Shown here piece after piece: positions 1 through 8,726 of a DNA stretch of 64,000 bases. The notes below the pieces were generated by a model, which searched no databases, was not told the origin of the DNA, and saw only the letters and a program-made list of their open reading frames with translations. How positions within the stretch are numbered: the first letter of the stretch is position 1; the number at the start of each line of letters is the position of its first letter. This DNA comes from Shimazuella alba (GTDB lineage Bacteria; Bacillota; Bacilli; Thermoactinomycetales; Thermoactinomycetaceae): contig NZ_WUUL01000001.1 of assembly GCF_009831235.1 (NCBI RefSeq), positions 310,001 through 374,000 of the forward strand, in the 5' to 3' direction. Both the position numbers and the translations under genes were made by a program.

Positions 1-22
1 TCGCTCTGTAATAGTTCACGTT

Positions 23-241
23 ATGGTTCAATCGCCCACTAGCTGTGATCTGCTTGATATCGAAGGGTATCATAACATTGAAAGGTATAGCTACACAAAT
101 CCATTTAACAAAAAACTCATCTTTATGTATATTTCCATTCAAAAGATCAAAAAATTGATGCAGTCACATATTTTACCACAAAACATGGATGCTGCAAGGA
201 AAGCTGCAAAGGCTGTCGTTTCAACCTATGGGATCAAGTAA
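23..241 (+). CDS. Unrecognised short ORF (72 aa)
   Basis: This open frame starts at ATG 23 and ends with TAA near 241. I do not recognise it and see no convincing ribosome binding site ahead of it. The last third is helical and rich in Ala and Lys, while the first part is of mixed composition. It could be the tail of a gene that begins left of the window, a decayed fragment or a chance frame. A hairpin at 286-316 follows it. Confidence 0.2.
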   Translation: MVQSPTSCDLLDIEGYHNIERYSYTNPFNKKLIFMYISIQKIKKLMQSHILPQNMDAARKAAKAVVSTYGIK

Positions 242-750
242 GGGATGACAGGCAAAATCCTGCTTGGCTTCTGAGGGAGTATTGTGACCTGCTGATGTTT
301 CGGATGTCAGCGGGTCGCCTTGCTTTTATAAGCTAAAAGTGTGGTTTCCTTACTAAAAAATTAGTCTATTTTAACAGTATGCATAAAGATGAAATATGCG
401 AAAATGATATAGTCAATTATCCTTAAAAAAATCAATAACCCTGCACGACATCTCATATGAGTTGATAATATTAAGCAAGGTTGGCGTCCGTTTGATTAAT
501 CGTTTTTTTAACGGTGTGCAAGTGACTTTCTAGAGTTAAAACGAAAATTGTGATTTACTCCACACAAATTTGACATAGAAGATGAAAAAATAACTGAAGA
601 AGAGAAACCAGCATATGACGACTGATGGTGATGTAACATATATAATGGAATCTATCTGATGGACTAGAGCAGTAACCACTGGAATAATACATCTTGTTGA
701 TAAGACAATATATTTATAATACAAGTAGTAACTTAGATAAGGAAAAGAAT
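242..750. other. Gene-poor stretch with one hairpin
   Basis: No convincing gene is visible. A ten-pair hairpin (arms 286-295 and 307-316, one G-U pair) is followed by a short T-rich run and could end transcription coming from the left. A short acidic frame around 568-622 reads like a coding relic on the plus strand but is bounded by stops. Confidence 0.4.
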
Positions 751-1260
751 ATGATTAGGAACGAAAGAGAGTTTGATAAAATATTCGCACTTACGAAAGC
801 ATCATTTCCAGAAAGTGAACGAAGAACTTATGCTGAACAGAAGAAGTTGCTGACTGATCCGCATTACCGTCTCATTACAGAAACGAATAGCAGTAACCAA
901 ATTATCGCCTTTTTGGCTGCATGGGAATTTCCTTTGTTCAGATTTGTGGAATATATTGCGGTCAATCCAGCTATGCGCGGAAGTGGTGCAGGTAGAAAAA
1001 TAATGGTCACGTATACTGGAGAGTCATAAAACCCATTCTATTGGAGGTGGAACATCCTAAAACGGAGTTGGCGAAACGGAGAATAGGCTTTTATGAGTGA
1101 TTGGGGTTTCAACTCAATCCTTTCGAATATGTGCAGCCTCCTCTTCAGAAAGGGCAGGCTAGCTTACCACTCCAAATTATGAGCTATCCTCAAGTTCTCA
1201 TAGAAAAAGAGTTTGCCCTTTTCAAAGAAATCTTGTATACAAATGTGTATAGGTCTAAAA
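751..1260 (+). pseudogene. GNAT acetyltransferase, broken by a frameshift and an in-frame stop
   Basis: The first 93 codons from ATG 751 read as a GNAT-fold N-acetyltransferase, with an EYIAVNPAMRGSGAGRKIM stretch matching the beta4 / acetyl-CoA pyrophosphate loop (RGxGxG/A). The frame closes at 1027-1029. The homologous continuation (PILLEVEHP, then RRIGFYE) resumes at about 1033 in another frame, meets a TGA at 1098-1100, and carries on in that frame with GFQLNPFEYVQPPL to about 1258. Together the three pieces make a full-length GNAT domain, so this is one gene with a frameshift and a nonsense change. The substrate is unknown. Confidence 0.75.
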
Positions 1261-2490
1261 CCAGCATTCGTGTCCCGAAACTAATTTGCCCTTTCTTTGA
1301 CTTTACTATATTCCTCAGGATTCCCTTCGAGGTCTGACAGCATGCATTAACATCTCTGGATCCTGAGGGATGGAGTAGGCTCTGTATATCAGTGGAACAG
1401 GTTCGGTGAAAATAAAGTAAAAAACTCTTTTGTTTCGTTGGTTCTTGGATGGACAAAAGTATGATGCATGTCATCATTACTTCTCCAGCTTGCTATAGTT
1501 GGACTTTCGTAACGATAAGTTTTATTTCGGGATGCTTTTGTGAATTGCTCTTGTTCTTTATCTTAATTAATTAATCTCTTTCCACCCCGCTTTGCTTTTT
1601 TATTTCATGTTTGGGCTGCTCCCAGTTAATGATTCCATCACTGAGAGAGCTGATTCTAGTTGTATTTCCTCTGGAACGAATGCCCTTGGTAGGTAATTGG
1701 ATTGGAATAATTGTTGTACCTTCCCCGAGATCTTTTCTCCTCTTCATTTTTTATCTCATATATCGCTATACATTTTTATGTGTCGTTTCATCAGATGTAG
1801 TTAAGTTCGTTTATACAAAGACAACCGCGCAATATATCTTCCGTATGCCATTTCTAATTCAATTTCTTCTTCCTTTTTTACTAAGGTGAAGGGATCTTTG
1901 TGTTATCTCAAGCGATCTGTTCAGCCATTATTTTTTTATGTTTGACTCAAATAGATAGGCAGCATTTTTTTCATACTTTTTGTATTCATGGCACATTGGG
2001 ATTATGTAGCACAGAGGAATACAAAACAATCGCTTTTTAAAAAGTAGATTAGTTCTGTACTGACAATCCAGTAAACAAGACAATCTATGTTAGCAATATG
2101 ATGATTATTTCAAGATGTTTTCTTTCATAGAATGATTTTAAGGGGAAGATCTCTGCACGATTCTTTTATTTTGTTTTATTCAATCTTCAAGAAACACCAA
2201 AAAACGATAGAGAGGACGTTTGTACTCCAATCATTTTCTTATATTTGCTGATTCCTGGCAAATACTTAGATATAATCGGGTACGTAACGATGCGCGTAGA
2301 AATTCACTATATTTTTCTGATATAGGAGGTATATCCTTTGTCTTTGAAGTTCAAAATTGTTTGATCGGATAGATGTTGTTTAGAGACTTGTTCCCCATGC
2401 TTTAATATTTTGAGTACTTAAAGGGCCGAAGGAGAGTTTTGGTTTATATGAACTTGAAAACTATTTCAAAATGTGAAAGTATTACCAAAT
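1261..2490. other. Long gene-poor interval
   Basis: About 1.2 kb without a gene I can support. Open frames here (for example 1611-1889 on plus) have no ribosome binding site and odd composition. On the minus strand around 1600-1720 a stretch reads GTTIIPIQLPTKGIRSRG, which looks protein-like and may be a relic, but I cannot assign it. The last 200 bases presumably hold the promoter of the MFS gene at 2504. Confidence 0.35.
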
Positions 2491-2503
2491 AGGAGGTATC
2501 CTC

Positions 2504-3691
2504 ATGTCCGATCGTAAACTGCTTTGGCTAGCTGGTTTAGGGTTTTTGTTCGATTCCATGGATGTAGGCATCCTATCTTTTATAATTGCAGCATTAAAGA
2601 TTGATTGGCAGTTAAATGCACAAGAAATCGGATGGATCGGGAGTATCAATTCCATTGGTATGGCTGTTGGTGCTTTTGTATTTGGACTATTAGCAGATCG
2701 TATTGGTCGAAAACCGGTTTTTATGATTACTTTACTTCTTTTCTCTGTAGCAAGTGGTTTAACCGCCTTAACTACAACTTTGTGGGCGTTTTTATGCTTG
2801 CGTTTTGTTATTGGACTGGGGTTAGGAGGGGAGCTGCCTGTAGCAACCACCTTGGTGTCAGAATCAGTTCCTGTACAAAAACGAGGGAGAATGGTTGTAC
2901 TTTTGGAGAGTTTTTGGGCAGTTGGATGGCTGGTGGCTGCCGTCATTTCGTATTTCGTTATTCCTGTATATGGTTGGCAAGTTGCAATGTTATTAACGGC
3001 ACTTCCCGCTTTTTATGTTCTTTATTTGCGAAGACAACTTCCTGACGAAGAGCGATCAAAAACCGTTACGCATCGAGCAGGAGTATGGGAGAATATAAAG
3101 GGTGTGTGGGCAAAACCTTATCGCAAACAAACGATGGTCTTATGGGTACTCTGGTTTTGTGTTGTTTTTTCTTATTATGGATTGTTTTTATGGTTACCAA
3201 GTGTATTAGTACTGAAAGGATTTACTTTGATTAAAAGTTTCCAATATGTTTTAATCATGACTCTTGCACAACTTCCAGGATATTTTACTGTAGCATGGCT
3301 CATTGAACGAATTGGAAGGAAGCCTATTTTGGTGATTTTCCTCACAGGAACAGCAATAAGTGCTTATTTCTTTGGTAATGCAGATACTCAGTCTTCTTTG
3401 CTTATCGCAGGTGTGTTTTTATCTTATTTTCACTTGGGTGTATGGGGAGCGACCTATGCCTATACACCAGAACAGTATCCTGATGGAATCCGAGCAACTG
3501 GAGCAGGAATGGCAGCTTCTTTTGGAAGAATAGGGGGAATTGTCGGTCCATTGCTAATTGGGTATTTAGTGGCTGTAAACATAAGTGTCTCTCTTATCTT
3601 TCTTGTTTTTAGTATCGCTATCGTTATTTCTATGCTTACTGTTTTGATCTGGGGGAAAGAGAGCAAGCCCGAAAAAGTCACTAACAAATAA
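2504..3691 (+). CDS. MFS transporter, metabolite:H+ symporter type
   Basis: A 395-residue twelve-helix major facilitator of the kind that imports small organic acids or vitamins. Motif A between TM2 and TM3 is intact (GLLADRIGRKP, residues 61-71). TM1 carries an acidic FDSMD (16-20), and TM4 has the RFVIGLGLGGELPVA signature (about 100-114), both typical of the aromatic-acid and NiaP/YceI niacin-type subfamilies. ATG 2504 is preceded by AGGAGG at 2491-2496. No neighbour reveals the substrate, so niacin or an aromatic acid is only a guess from the family. Confidence 0.85.
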   Translation: MSDRKLLWLAGLGFLFDSMDVGILSFIIAALKIDWQLNAQEIGWIGSINSIGMAVGAFVFGLLADRIGRKPVFMITLLLFSVASGLTALTTTLWAFLCLRFVIGLGLGGELPVATTLVSESVPVQKRGRMVVLLESFWAVGWLVAAVISYFVIPVYGWQVAMLLTALPAFYVLYLRRQLPDEERSKTVTHRAGVWENIKGVWAKPYRKQTMVLWVLWFCVVFSYYGLFLWLPSVLVLKGFTLIKSFQYVLIMTLAQLPGYFTVAWLIERIGRKPILVIFLTGTAISAYFFGNADTQSSLLIAGVFLSYFHLGVWGATYAYTPEQYPDGIRATGAGMAASFGRIGGIVGPLLIGYLVAVNISVSLIFLVFSIAIVISMLTVLIWGKESKPEKVTNK

Positions 3692-3778
3692 TCCTATTTG
3701 TGTAAATCGACATGAAACAAAGAGGCTGTATAAAATCCATTAGGAAACCAATGGATTTACGTCAAGGAGGACAAATCA

Positions 3779-4201
3779 GTGGAAGAAATATTACCAGCAA
3801 TTAAACAAACAGCAATTTTTGATTCTCCTATAGAAAAAGTTTGGCAAGCAGTGTCCACTTCTGAAGGGATTTCCTCTTGGTTCATGCCAAATGACTTCCA
3901 ACCGGTAGTAGGACAAAAATTCCATTTGCAATCTCCCCTTGGTCCATCACCATGCGAAGTGTTACTATGTGATCCACCAAAGAAACTTTCTTTTTCATGG
4001 GATGATGATGGATGGATAGTTTCGTTTGAACTAAAAGATGCTTCTGGTAAAACGGAATTCACACTGATTCATGGCGAATGGAAAGGTCCAGATGACATAG
4101 TTCCAAAATCAAATCAGAAGCATTCGGTAATACGGAAAACAATGGGAGAAGGCTGGGAAGTGCTTGTTCACACTAATTTGCGTAAAGTAGTAGAATCGTA
4201 A
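3779..4201 (+). CDS. SRPBCC / AHSA1-family protein
   Basis: A 140-residue START-like protein of the AHSA1 type (related to B. subtilis YndB). It opens with the usual AIFDSPIEKVWQAVSTSEGI segment (about 12-31), has the SWFMP motif and ends with an amphipathic C-terminal helix (GWEVLVHTNLRKVVES). These proteins bind hydrophobic ligands in a deep pocket; the ligand is not predictable here. The start is GTG 3779 with AAGGAGG 8 nt upstream. The gene stands alone, and decayed coding DNA follows directly. Confidence 0.85.
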   Translation: MEEILPAIKQTAIFDSPIEKVWQAVSTSEGISSWFMPNDFQPVVGQKFHLQSPLGPSPCEVLLCDPPKKLSFSWDDDGWIVSFELKDASGKTEFTLIHGEWKGPDDIVPKSNQKHSVIRKTMGEGWEVLVHTNLRKVVES

Positions 4202-4203
4202 TG

Positions 4204-4498
4204 GCTACTAATCCAGAAGTAGACACTTGTATTTCAAACTATCGATGATCCTACCAGCGAAAGTTATTATGATTACTTTCTACAAAGAGATGCCTGTATC
4301 GGAAATTAGTAGGCTCCCCAAAAACAGAACAGTTACATCAAGTATCTGTTTATTTGATAAGAGACTCGATTGGTCAAGGCAGAAAATAGCAATAAAAAAT
4401 ACACTTCTATTACAGGCTGAAGTGCTGAGAACTAAACAATTGGCCCTCTTATTTTGATCAGTTCTGGGGAAACAACCAATATGCTAAAGTATGAAGTA
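4204..4498 (+). pseudogene. Decayed coding remnant, family unknown
   Basis: Three short protein-like segments appear in order but in different frames: DDPTSESYYDYFLQRDACIGN to about 4310, then VGSPKTEQLHQVSVYLIRDS in the next stretch, then NNWPSYFDQFWGNNQYAKV ending at TGA near 4487. No frame is open throughout. The aromatic-rich last segment is unlikely to arise by chance. I read this as one gene destroyed by several indels and stops. Its family is not recognised, and it precedes the terminator at 4524-4549. Confidence 0.45.
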
Positions 4499-4519
4499 TA
4501 TGGTAGAAAGCGGAGAGAA

Positions 4520-4558
4520 AAAAGACTAAGGTTATCAACTACCTTAGTCTTTTTTTAT
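4520..4558. terminator. Bidirectional rho-independent terminator
   Basis: Perfect nine-pair stem GACTAAGGT / ACCTTAGTC (4524-4532 and 4541-4549), flanked by a run of A on the left and of T on the right. It can serve both the plus-strand remnant and the convergent minus-strand oxidoreductase. Confidence 0.85.
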
Positions 4559-4582
4559 TCTCATTCAAGTAGTATGACAATG

Positions 4583-5470
4583 CTATTCCGATTGTGAGAG
4601 TTCCTCAATCAAACGTGAAAAGCCATCCTTGCCATGCCCCTTATCGATTGCTTTTTGAGCAATATGTTTAGCAGCGCTTAGTACACTAACATCTAGATGA
4701 TGAGCTTTAGCAGCGTGAATAATATGCTTCATTCCTGCGGCGGCTGAAGTAATATTAGACAGTTCTCCAGGGTAATGACCAGTATCAACTTCATCTGCCA
4801 TATCGGTCATAATATCTGGCAAAATTCCGATTATACCTTTTGTATAACTAAGAATGTCTTTTGCTGCGATGTTTTCGGATTTAGCAACTGCCAGTGCATG
4901 AATGAAGCCACTCATGGATGTCCAAAACAGATCAAGTAGAGAAACATCGTATGCGGCAGCTCTACCAGGATCTGTGCCAAGATAGGTAGAAGTTCCTCCG
5001 ATACTTGCTAATGTCGATCGATGGGTATGATAAATTTCTTCTTTACCACTATATAAAACGAGTGCATCAGAGTTTCCGATCGTCGGTACAGGTGTCATAA
5101 TAGCTCCATCAAGATACTCAAATTTTTGTTCAATAGCCCAAGCAGCTGTTTCACGCGCGCTACTTGGAGTATCCGCTGTTAAATTCACAAGAGTACGTCC
5201 TTTTAATTCGCTGCTTACTGGATGAAGAATGGAATGAACAATGTTATAATCCAACACACAAATCACAACAAGGGGACTTGCCAGAATGGCATCAGCTACA
5301 GTATTCGCTTGATTTGCACCTTGTTTTACAAGATCTTTTGCTTTTTTTGCTGTACGATTCCATACGGTTGTTGGATGTCCATTCTTTAAGAATGATTGAG
5401 CTAATGCTTGTCCCATGGGGCCTAACCCCAAGATGGTTACAGGTGTTTTGTTGTTTTGTATTTGAGTCAT
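4583..5470 (-). CDS. NAD(P)-dependent oxidoreductase, imine-reductase-like
   Basis: A 295-residue beta-hydroxyacid dehydrogenase fold. The Rossmann motif GLGPMG lies at 15-20, and the VWNRT at 36-40 is the NADPH-selecting loop of imine reductases. The segment YLDGAIMTPVPTIG (about 119-132) with a following LYSG is diagnostic of the IRED group rather than of classical 3-hydroxyisobutyrate dehydrogenases. The Asp in AAAYDVSLLDLFW (about D175) sits where the proposed proton donor lies in many IREDs. The start is ATG 5470, with GGAGGT 7 nt upstream; the longer frame from 5485 would place its start upstream of this site. It is expressed alone, from a MerR-type promoter. The natural substrate is unknown. 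Confidence 0.85.
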   Translation of the reverse strand: MTQIQNNKTPVTILGLGPMGQALAQSFLKNGHPTTVWNRTAKKAKDLVKQGANQANTVADAILASPLVVICVLDYNIVHSILHPVSSELKGRTLVNLTADTPSSARETAAWAIEQKFEYLDGAIMTPVPTIGNSDALVLYSGKEEIYHTHRSTLASIGGTSTYLGTDPGRAAAYDVSLLDLFWTSMSGFIHALAVAKSENIAAKDILSYTKGIIGILPDIMTDMADEVDTGHYPGELSNITSAAAGMKHIIHAAKAHHLDVSVLSAAKHIAQKAIDKGHGKDGFSRLIEELSQSE

Positions 5471-5502
5471 AGTTGTAACCTCCAAATATGTTTATAGATG
5501 AA

Positions 5503-5533
5503 TTTTAAAGTATGACACTAGTGTTAGAGTCAA
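5503..5533 (-). promoter_or_regulatory. MerR-type promoter/operator of the imine-reductase-like gene
   Basis: On the minus strand a TTGACT -35 element (5533-5528) is separated by an over-long 18-19 bp spacer from a TTAAAA/TTTAAA -10 region (5509-5503). The spacer holds the palindrome ACACTAGTGT inside a wider dyad. A long spacer with a central dyad is the hallmark of promoters twisted open by MerR-family activators. No merR gene is adjacent, so the regulator would act in trans. Confidence 0.55.
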
Positions 5534-5699
5534 TATCATTTTTTAAAAGAATTTGAGGGGATAAGTATAAACTCCTAAACGAAAAGAATCTCGTATCTTG
5601 TTCGTAACTACTTGATTGTCGATATCTTGCTATCCTATTTTCGTTTCCTTACATGTACTCCTTCTAACGAGTATAATATGCTCATAGGAGTGATACCTC

Positions 5700-6281
5700 A
5701 TGGATCAAGCTATTTTCCAATCCGTTTATGATACTATCTTGCAACGTGATACGAAGTACGATGGCATTTACTATACAGGAATCAAAACTACAGGTATTGT
5801 CTGTAGGCCATCTTGTAAATCGAGAACACCAAAAAGAGAAAACGTGCAATTATACAAAAGTGTAGATGATGCGATTAAAGCTGGTTTTCGCCCATGTAAA
5901 AGATGCAAGCCAGAAGAAATAGGAAAAATGGGCCCTGATGCTCGAATCGCATATGAAGTAAAAAGCTTTATTCGAAAAGAGTATTCAAAATCCATTACTT
6001 TGGAAGATATGTCCATCCAACTTATGATAAGTCCTTTTCATCTTCATAGAGTATTTAAGCGTATAACAGGTATAACACCAGCTGAGTTCCTTTTGTTAAC
6101 AAGGCTGGATAAAGCTAAAGAACTATTGGAACAACGTGATTTGGCGATTGCTCAGATCGCCAAAACTGTTGGATTTCGTAGTACTTCGCATTTTTCTATG
6201 GCTTTTAAAAAGAAAGTTCATGTAACGCCTAGTAACTACAGAGATAGCTTTACAATGGAGGGAATAACCATTGAATTCTAA
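5700..6281 (+). CDS. adaA: AdaA: methylphosphotriester-DNA methyltransferase and transcription activator
   Basis: A 193-residue protein with an N-terminal Ada zinc domain and a C-terminal AraC-type helix-turn-helix. The four zinc cysteines are present (C35 and C39 in GIVCRPSC, C66 and C69 in PCKRC). In the Ada family one of them accepts the methyl group from phosphotriesters, which turns the protein into an activator. The HTH region spans about 84-190. ATG 5700 has AGGAG about 9 nt upstream. The last codons overlap the start of adaB by 11 nt, so this is the head of a three-gene adaptive-response operon it probably controls itself. Confidence 0.95.
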   Translation: MDQAIFQSVYDTILQRDTKYDGIYYTGIKTTGIVCRPSCKSRTPKRENVQLYKSVDDAIKAGFRPCKRCKPEEIGKMGPDARIAYEVKSFIRKEYSKSITLEDMSIQLMISPFHLHRVFKRITGITPAEFLLLTRLDKAKELLEQRDLAIAQIAKTVGFRSTSHFSMAFKKKVHVTPSNYRDSFTMEGITIEF

Positions 6282-6840
6282 TCAAACAGATAATACCATT
6301 GTTTACTGGAGTGAAATTTCCTCCTCGTTCTTTCAAAATAGTAGTTTTTATATTGCTGCTACAGAGCTCGGACTGTGCAGGGTTCTTTTTCCAAATGATC
6401 CCTTTGAAAATCTTCAATCATGGATACTCAAAAATATACCTAATGCTTTATTAATCAAAGATGCAAGACATATGGAAGTATATGAACAACAACTACAGGA
6501 ATATTTTCTAGGAAAAAGAAAACATTTTTTGCTTCCATTAGATATGCGGGGGACGAAATTTCGCGTAGATGTTTGGAAGGCGCTTCAACAAATCCCTTAT
6601 GGAGAAATAAGAAGCTATGCAGATATAGCGGAATCTATTGGGAATCCGAAAGCAGTACGAGCTGTAGGAACAGCAAATGGAGCCAATCCTATTCCTATTA
6701 TCGTTCCATGCCACAGGGTAATCGGAAAGAATAAAACTCTTACTGGATTTGGCGGTGGACTAACAAACAAGAAAAAATTACTCCATTTGGAGGGATATAA
6801 TGATTACATCGACATCGGACATGCCCGTTACCAATTTTAG
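6271..6840 (+). CDS. adaB: AdaB/Ogt: O6-methylguanine-DNA methyltransferase
   Basis: A 189-residue suicide alkyltransferase. The active-site PCHRVIG motif has the acceptor Cys at about 147, and the GTANGANPIPIIVPCHR context and the C-terminal LTGFGGG loop are as in Ogt. It moves the alkyl group from O6-alkylguanine to its own cysteine. The start is TTG 6271 with GGAGGG 8 nt before it, inside the 3' end of adaA. It in turn overlaps alkA by 41 nt, which suggests translational coupling. Confidence 0.95.
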   Translation: MNSNQTDNTIVYWSEISSSFFQNSSFYIAATELGLCRVLFPNDPFENLQSWILKNIPNALLIKDARHMEVYEQQLQEYFLGKRKHFLLPLDMRGTKFRVDVWKALQQIPYGEIRSYADIAESIGNPKAVRAVGTANGANPIPIIVPCHRVIGKNKTLTGFGGGLTNKKKLLHLEGYNDYIDIGHARYQF

Positions 6841-7741
6841 CCAAGATAAAGACTCTCTTTATATACCTCTACCAAAAGAATTTAGTTTTCAGGAAGTTCT
6901 TCTGTATTTGTCTCGTTCATCTATCGAAATACTACATTATTTGGAAGGCGAAAAAGTATACAAGTTACTGCATGTAGAAGAACAAATGATTCTGCTGGAG
7001 ATAAGTCAAAAAGATGATGATACGTTACAAATTCGATTTGTAGATAAAAAACCAAGTTCGAAACATGCGAAAATCTATGTGGTGCAGTATATTTGTGAAT
7101 GGCTTGATTTAGATACAGAGCTCCATCAGTTTTATGATCTAGTAAAAAATGATAAAATCCTAGGTACTCTCATCACTCGTTATCATGGTCTTCGTATTGT
7201 TGGCATACCAGATCTTTTTGAATCCCTATGTTGGGCAGTTATTGGTCAACAAATTAATTTAACGTTTGCTTACACATTAAAAAGAAGATTTGTAGAGAAT
7301 TTCGGGAGGTCCTATGAATGGAATAATCGTAGCCATTGGATTTTCCCTGAGCCAAGTCAATTAAGCGACCAATCCATTCAACAACTGAGGCAACTGCAGT
7401 TTACACAGAGAAAAGCAGAGTATATCGTTGGGATTGCAAAAGAGATCGTTAACGGAAACCTCTTGAAAAAAACGATGATAAAAGATTTACAGAAAGCAGA
7501 ACAACAACTTCTAGCTATTCGAGGAGTAGGGCCCTGGACCGCACATTATGCCATGATGCGATGCTTTCGTAATCCCTCTGCATTTCCAATAGGAGATGTG
7601 GGCTTACATAATGCATTGAAACACCTATTACTTCGAGATGAGAAGCCAAAACTCGATGAGATTAAGAAAATATTTATGCCATGGAAAAACTGGGAAGCAT
7701 ATGCTGTTTTCTATCTATGGAGAAGTCTAGAAGATGTGTAA
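6800..7741 (+). CDS. alkA: AlkA: DNA-3-methyladenine glycosylase II
   Basis: A 313-residue base-excision glycosylase with a helix-hairpin-helix (LLAIRGVGPWTA, about 237-248) and the catalytic Asp about 18 residues later (FPIGDVGL, D266). The N-terminal 110 residues form the AlkA-type beta domain. It removes 3-methyladenine and other alkylated purines. ATG 6800 has GGAGGG upstream and lies within adaB. In B. subtilis, by general knowledge, alkA is transcribed divergently from adaAB. Here all three are fused into one overlapping operon ended by the hairpin at 7742-7763. Confidence 0.93.
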   Translation: MITSTSDMPVTNFSQDKDSLYIPLPKEFSFQEVLLYLSRSSIEILHYLEGEKVYKLLHVEEQMILLEISQKDDDTLQIRFVDKKPSSKHAKIYVVQYICEWLDLDTELHQFYDLVKNDKILGTLITRYHGLRIVGIPDLFESLCWAVIGQQINLTFAYTLKRRFVENFGRSYEWNNRSHWIFPEPSQLSDQSIQQLRQLQFTQRKAEYIVGIAKEIVNGNLLKKTMIKDLQKAEQQLLAIRGVGPWTAHYAMMRCFRNPSAFPIGDVGLHNALKHLLLRDEKPKLDEIKKIFMPWKNWEAYAVFYLWRSLEDV

Positions 7742-7772
7742 ACATGATCTATTGTGATCATGTTTTTATTTT
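7740..7772 (+). terminator. Terminator of the ada operon
   Basis: Eight-pair stem ACATGATC / GATCATGT (7742-7749, 7756-7763) with a six-base loop, followed by TTTTTATTTTT. Confidence 0.85.
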
Positions 7773-7909
7773 TAACCCATACAACATAACAGCAAAATAA
7801 GGAAGAGTCCGGGTAGTAATCTACTACTGATGCCAAAAATAAGAGAGCAACAATTTGAAATGCGCTCCATGGTATAAAGATATAGCAATAGTCAAAAGGA
7901 GCTGAAAAA

Positions 7910-8671
7910 ATGAGTGATCTAAAAGGAAAAGTGGCATTGGTGACAGGAGCAAGCCGTGGAATAGGAAGAAGTATAGCACTGCGATTGGCAAAAGATGGTG
8001 CTGATGTTGTTGTTCATTATGGTTTTAATCAGGATAAAGCAATACAGCTAGTTGAAGAGATTCAAAGTTTTGGTGGAAAAGCTTTTGCGGTACAAGCTAA
8101 TCTAGGCAAAGCAAGAGAAATAAAGGCCTTATTCCAAAAGCTAGATTCAGTATTAAAAGAGTGGGATAAATCCCAGTTTGATATTTTAGTGAATAATGCT
8201 GGAATCGGTCAGGAGTCAACAATAGAAAGCATCACAGAGGAATCCTACGATGAAGTAATGGATTTACATGTAAAAGCACCGCTTTTCATAATTCAAAATG
8301 CGTTATCACGATTAAACGATGGTGGTCGAATTATTAACATTTCATCTACTGTTACCAGAATAGCTCTTCCAAATTTATTGGGATATAGTATTTCTAAAGG
8401 TGCTATCAATACACTTACTTTTGTTTTAGCACAACAACTTGGTTCTAGAAAAATCACTGTTAATGCTATCTCACCAGGTTTTGTAAACACAGACATGAAC
8501 GAAGCAGTATTGAGTGATCCCAACGGAAGAGAATTTGCGGCAAATCTTTCTGTAATGGGAAGATGGGCTGAAACAGAAGACATAGCGGATATAGGATCTT
8601 TTTTAGCTGGACCTGATAGTCGTTGGATAACAGGTCAAATATTAGATGCTAGTGGAGGATCCCGATTATAG
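7910..8671 (+). CDS. Short-chain dehydrogenase/reductase (FabG-like)
   Basis: A 253-residue classical SDR. The cofactor motif TGASRGIG lies at 12-19, NNAG at about 95-98, and the catalytic Ser (ISS, about 145-146), Tyr 159 and Lys 163 (YSISK) are all present. The C-terminal DASGG is typical of FabG-like enzymes. The tail resembles stress-linked NADP-dependent reductases more than the housekeeping fatty-acid enzyme, and no fatty-acid genes are nearby. ATG 7910 has AAAGGAG upstream. It is monocistronic and has its own terminator. Confidence 0.88.
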   Translation: MSDLKGKVALVTGASRGIGRSIALRLAKDGADVVVHYGFNQDKAIQLVEEIQSFGGKAFAVQANLGKAREIKALFQKLDSVLKEWDKSQFDILVNNAGIGQESTIESITEESYDEVMDLHVKAPLFIIQNALSRLNDGGRIINISSTVTRIALPNLLGYSISKGAINTLTFVLAQQLGSRKITVNAISPGFVNTDMNEAVLSDPNGREFAANLSVMGRWAETEDIADIGSFLAGPDSRWITGQILDASGGSRL

Positions 8672-8685
8672 ATTATTTTTCTAAA

Positions 8686-8722
8686 CAAAAAACAAGAGAG
8701 CATGCAGCACTCTTGTTTTTTA
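8686..8722 (+). terminator. Terminator after the SDR gene
   Basis: Stem ACAAGAG / CTCTTGT (8692-8698, 8710-8716) with an A-run before and a T-run after. It can act in both directions, so it also ends the converging protease gene. Confidence 0.8.
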
Positions 8723-8726
8723 TAAT

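Noticed and set aside
286-316. Possible structured RNA or group II intron end at the left edge
   Set aside because: Only one simple hairpin is present; the conserved domain V or other core elements were not found.
1611-1889. 92-codon hydrophobic plus-strand ORF
   Set aside because: No ribosome binding site. The hydrophobicity follows from AT-rich DNA, and no family resemblance is visible.
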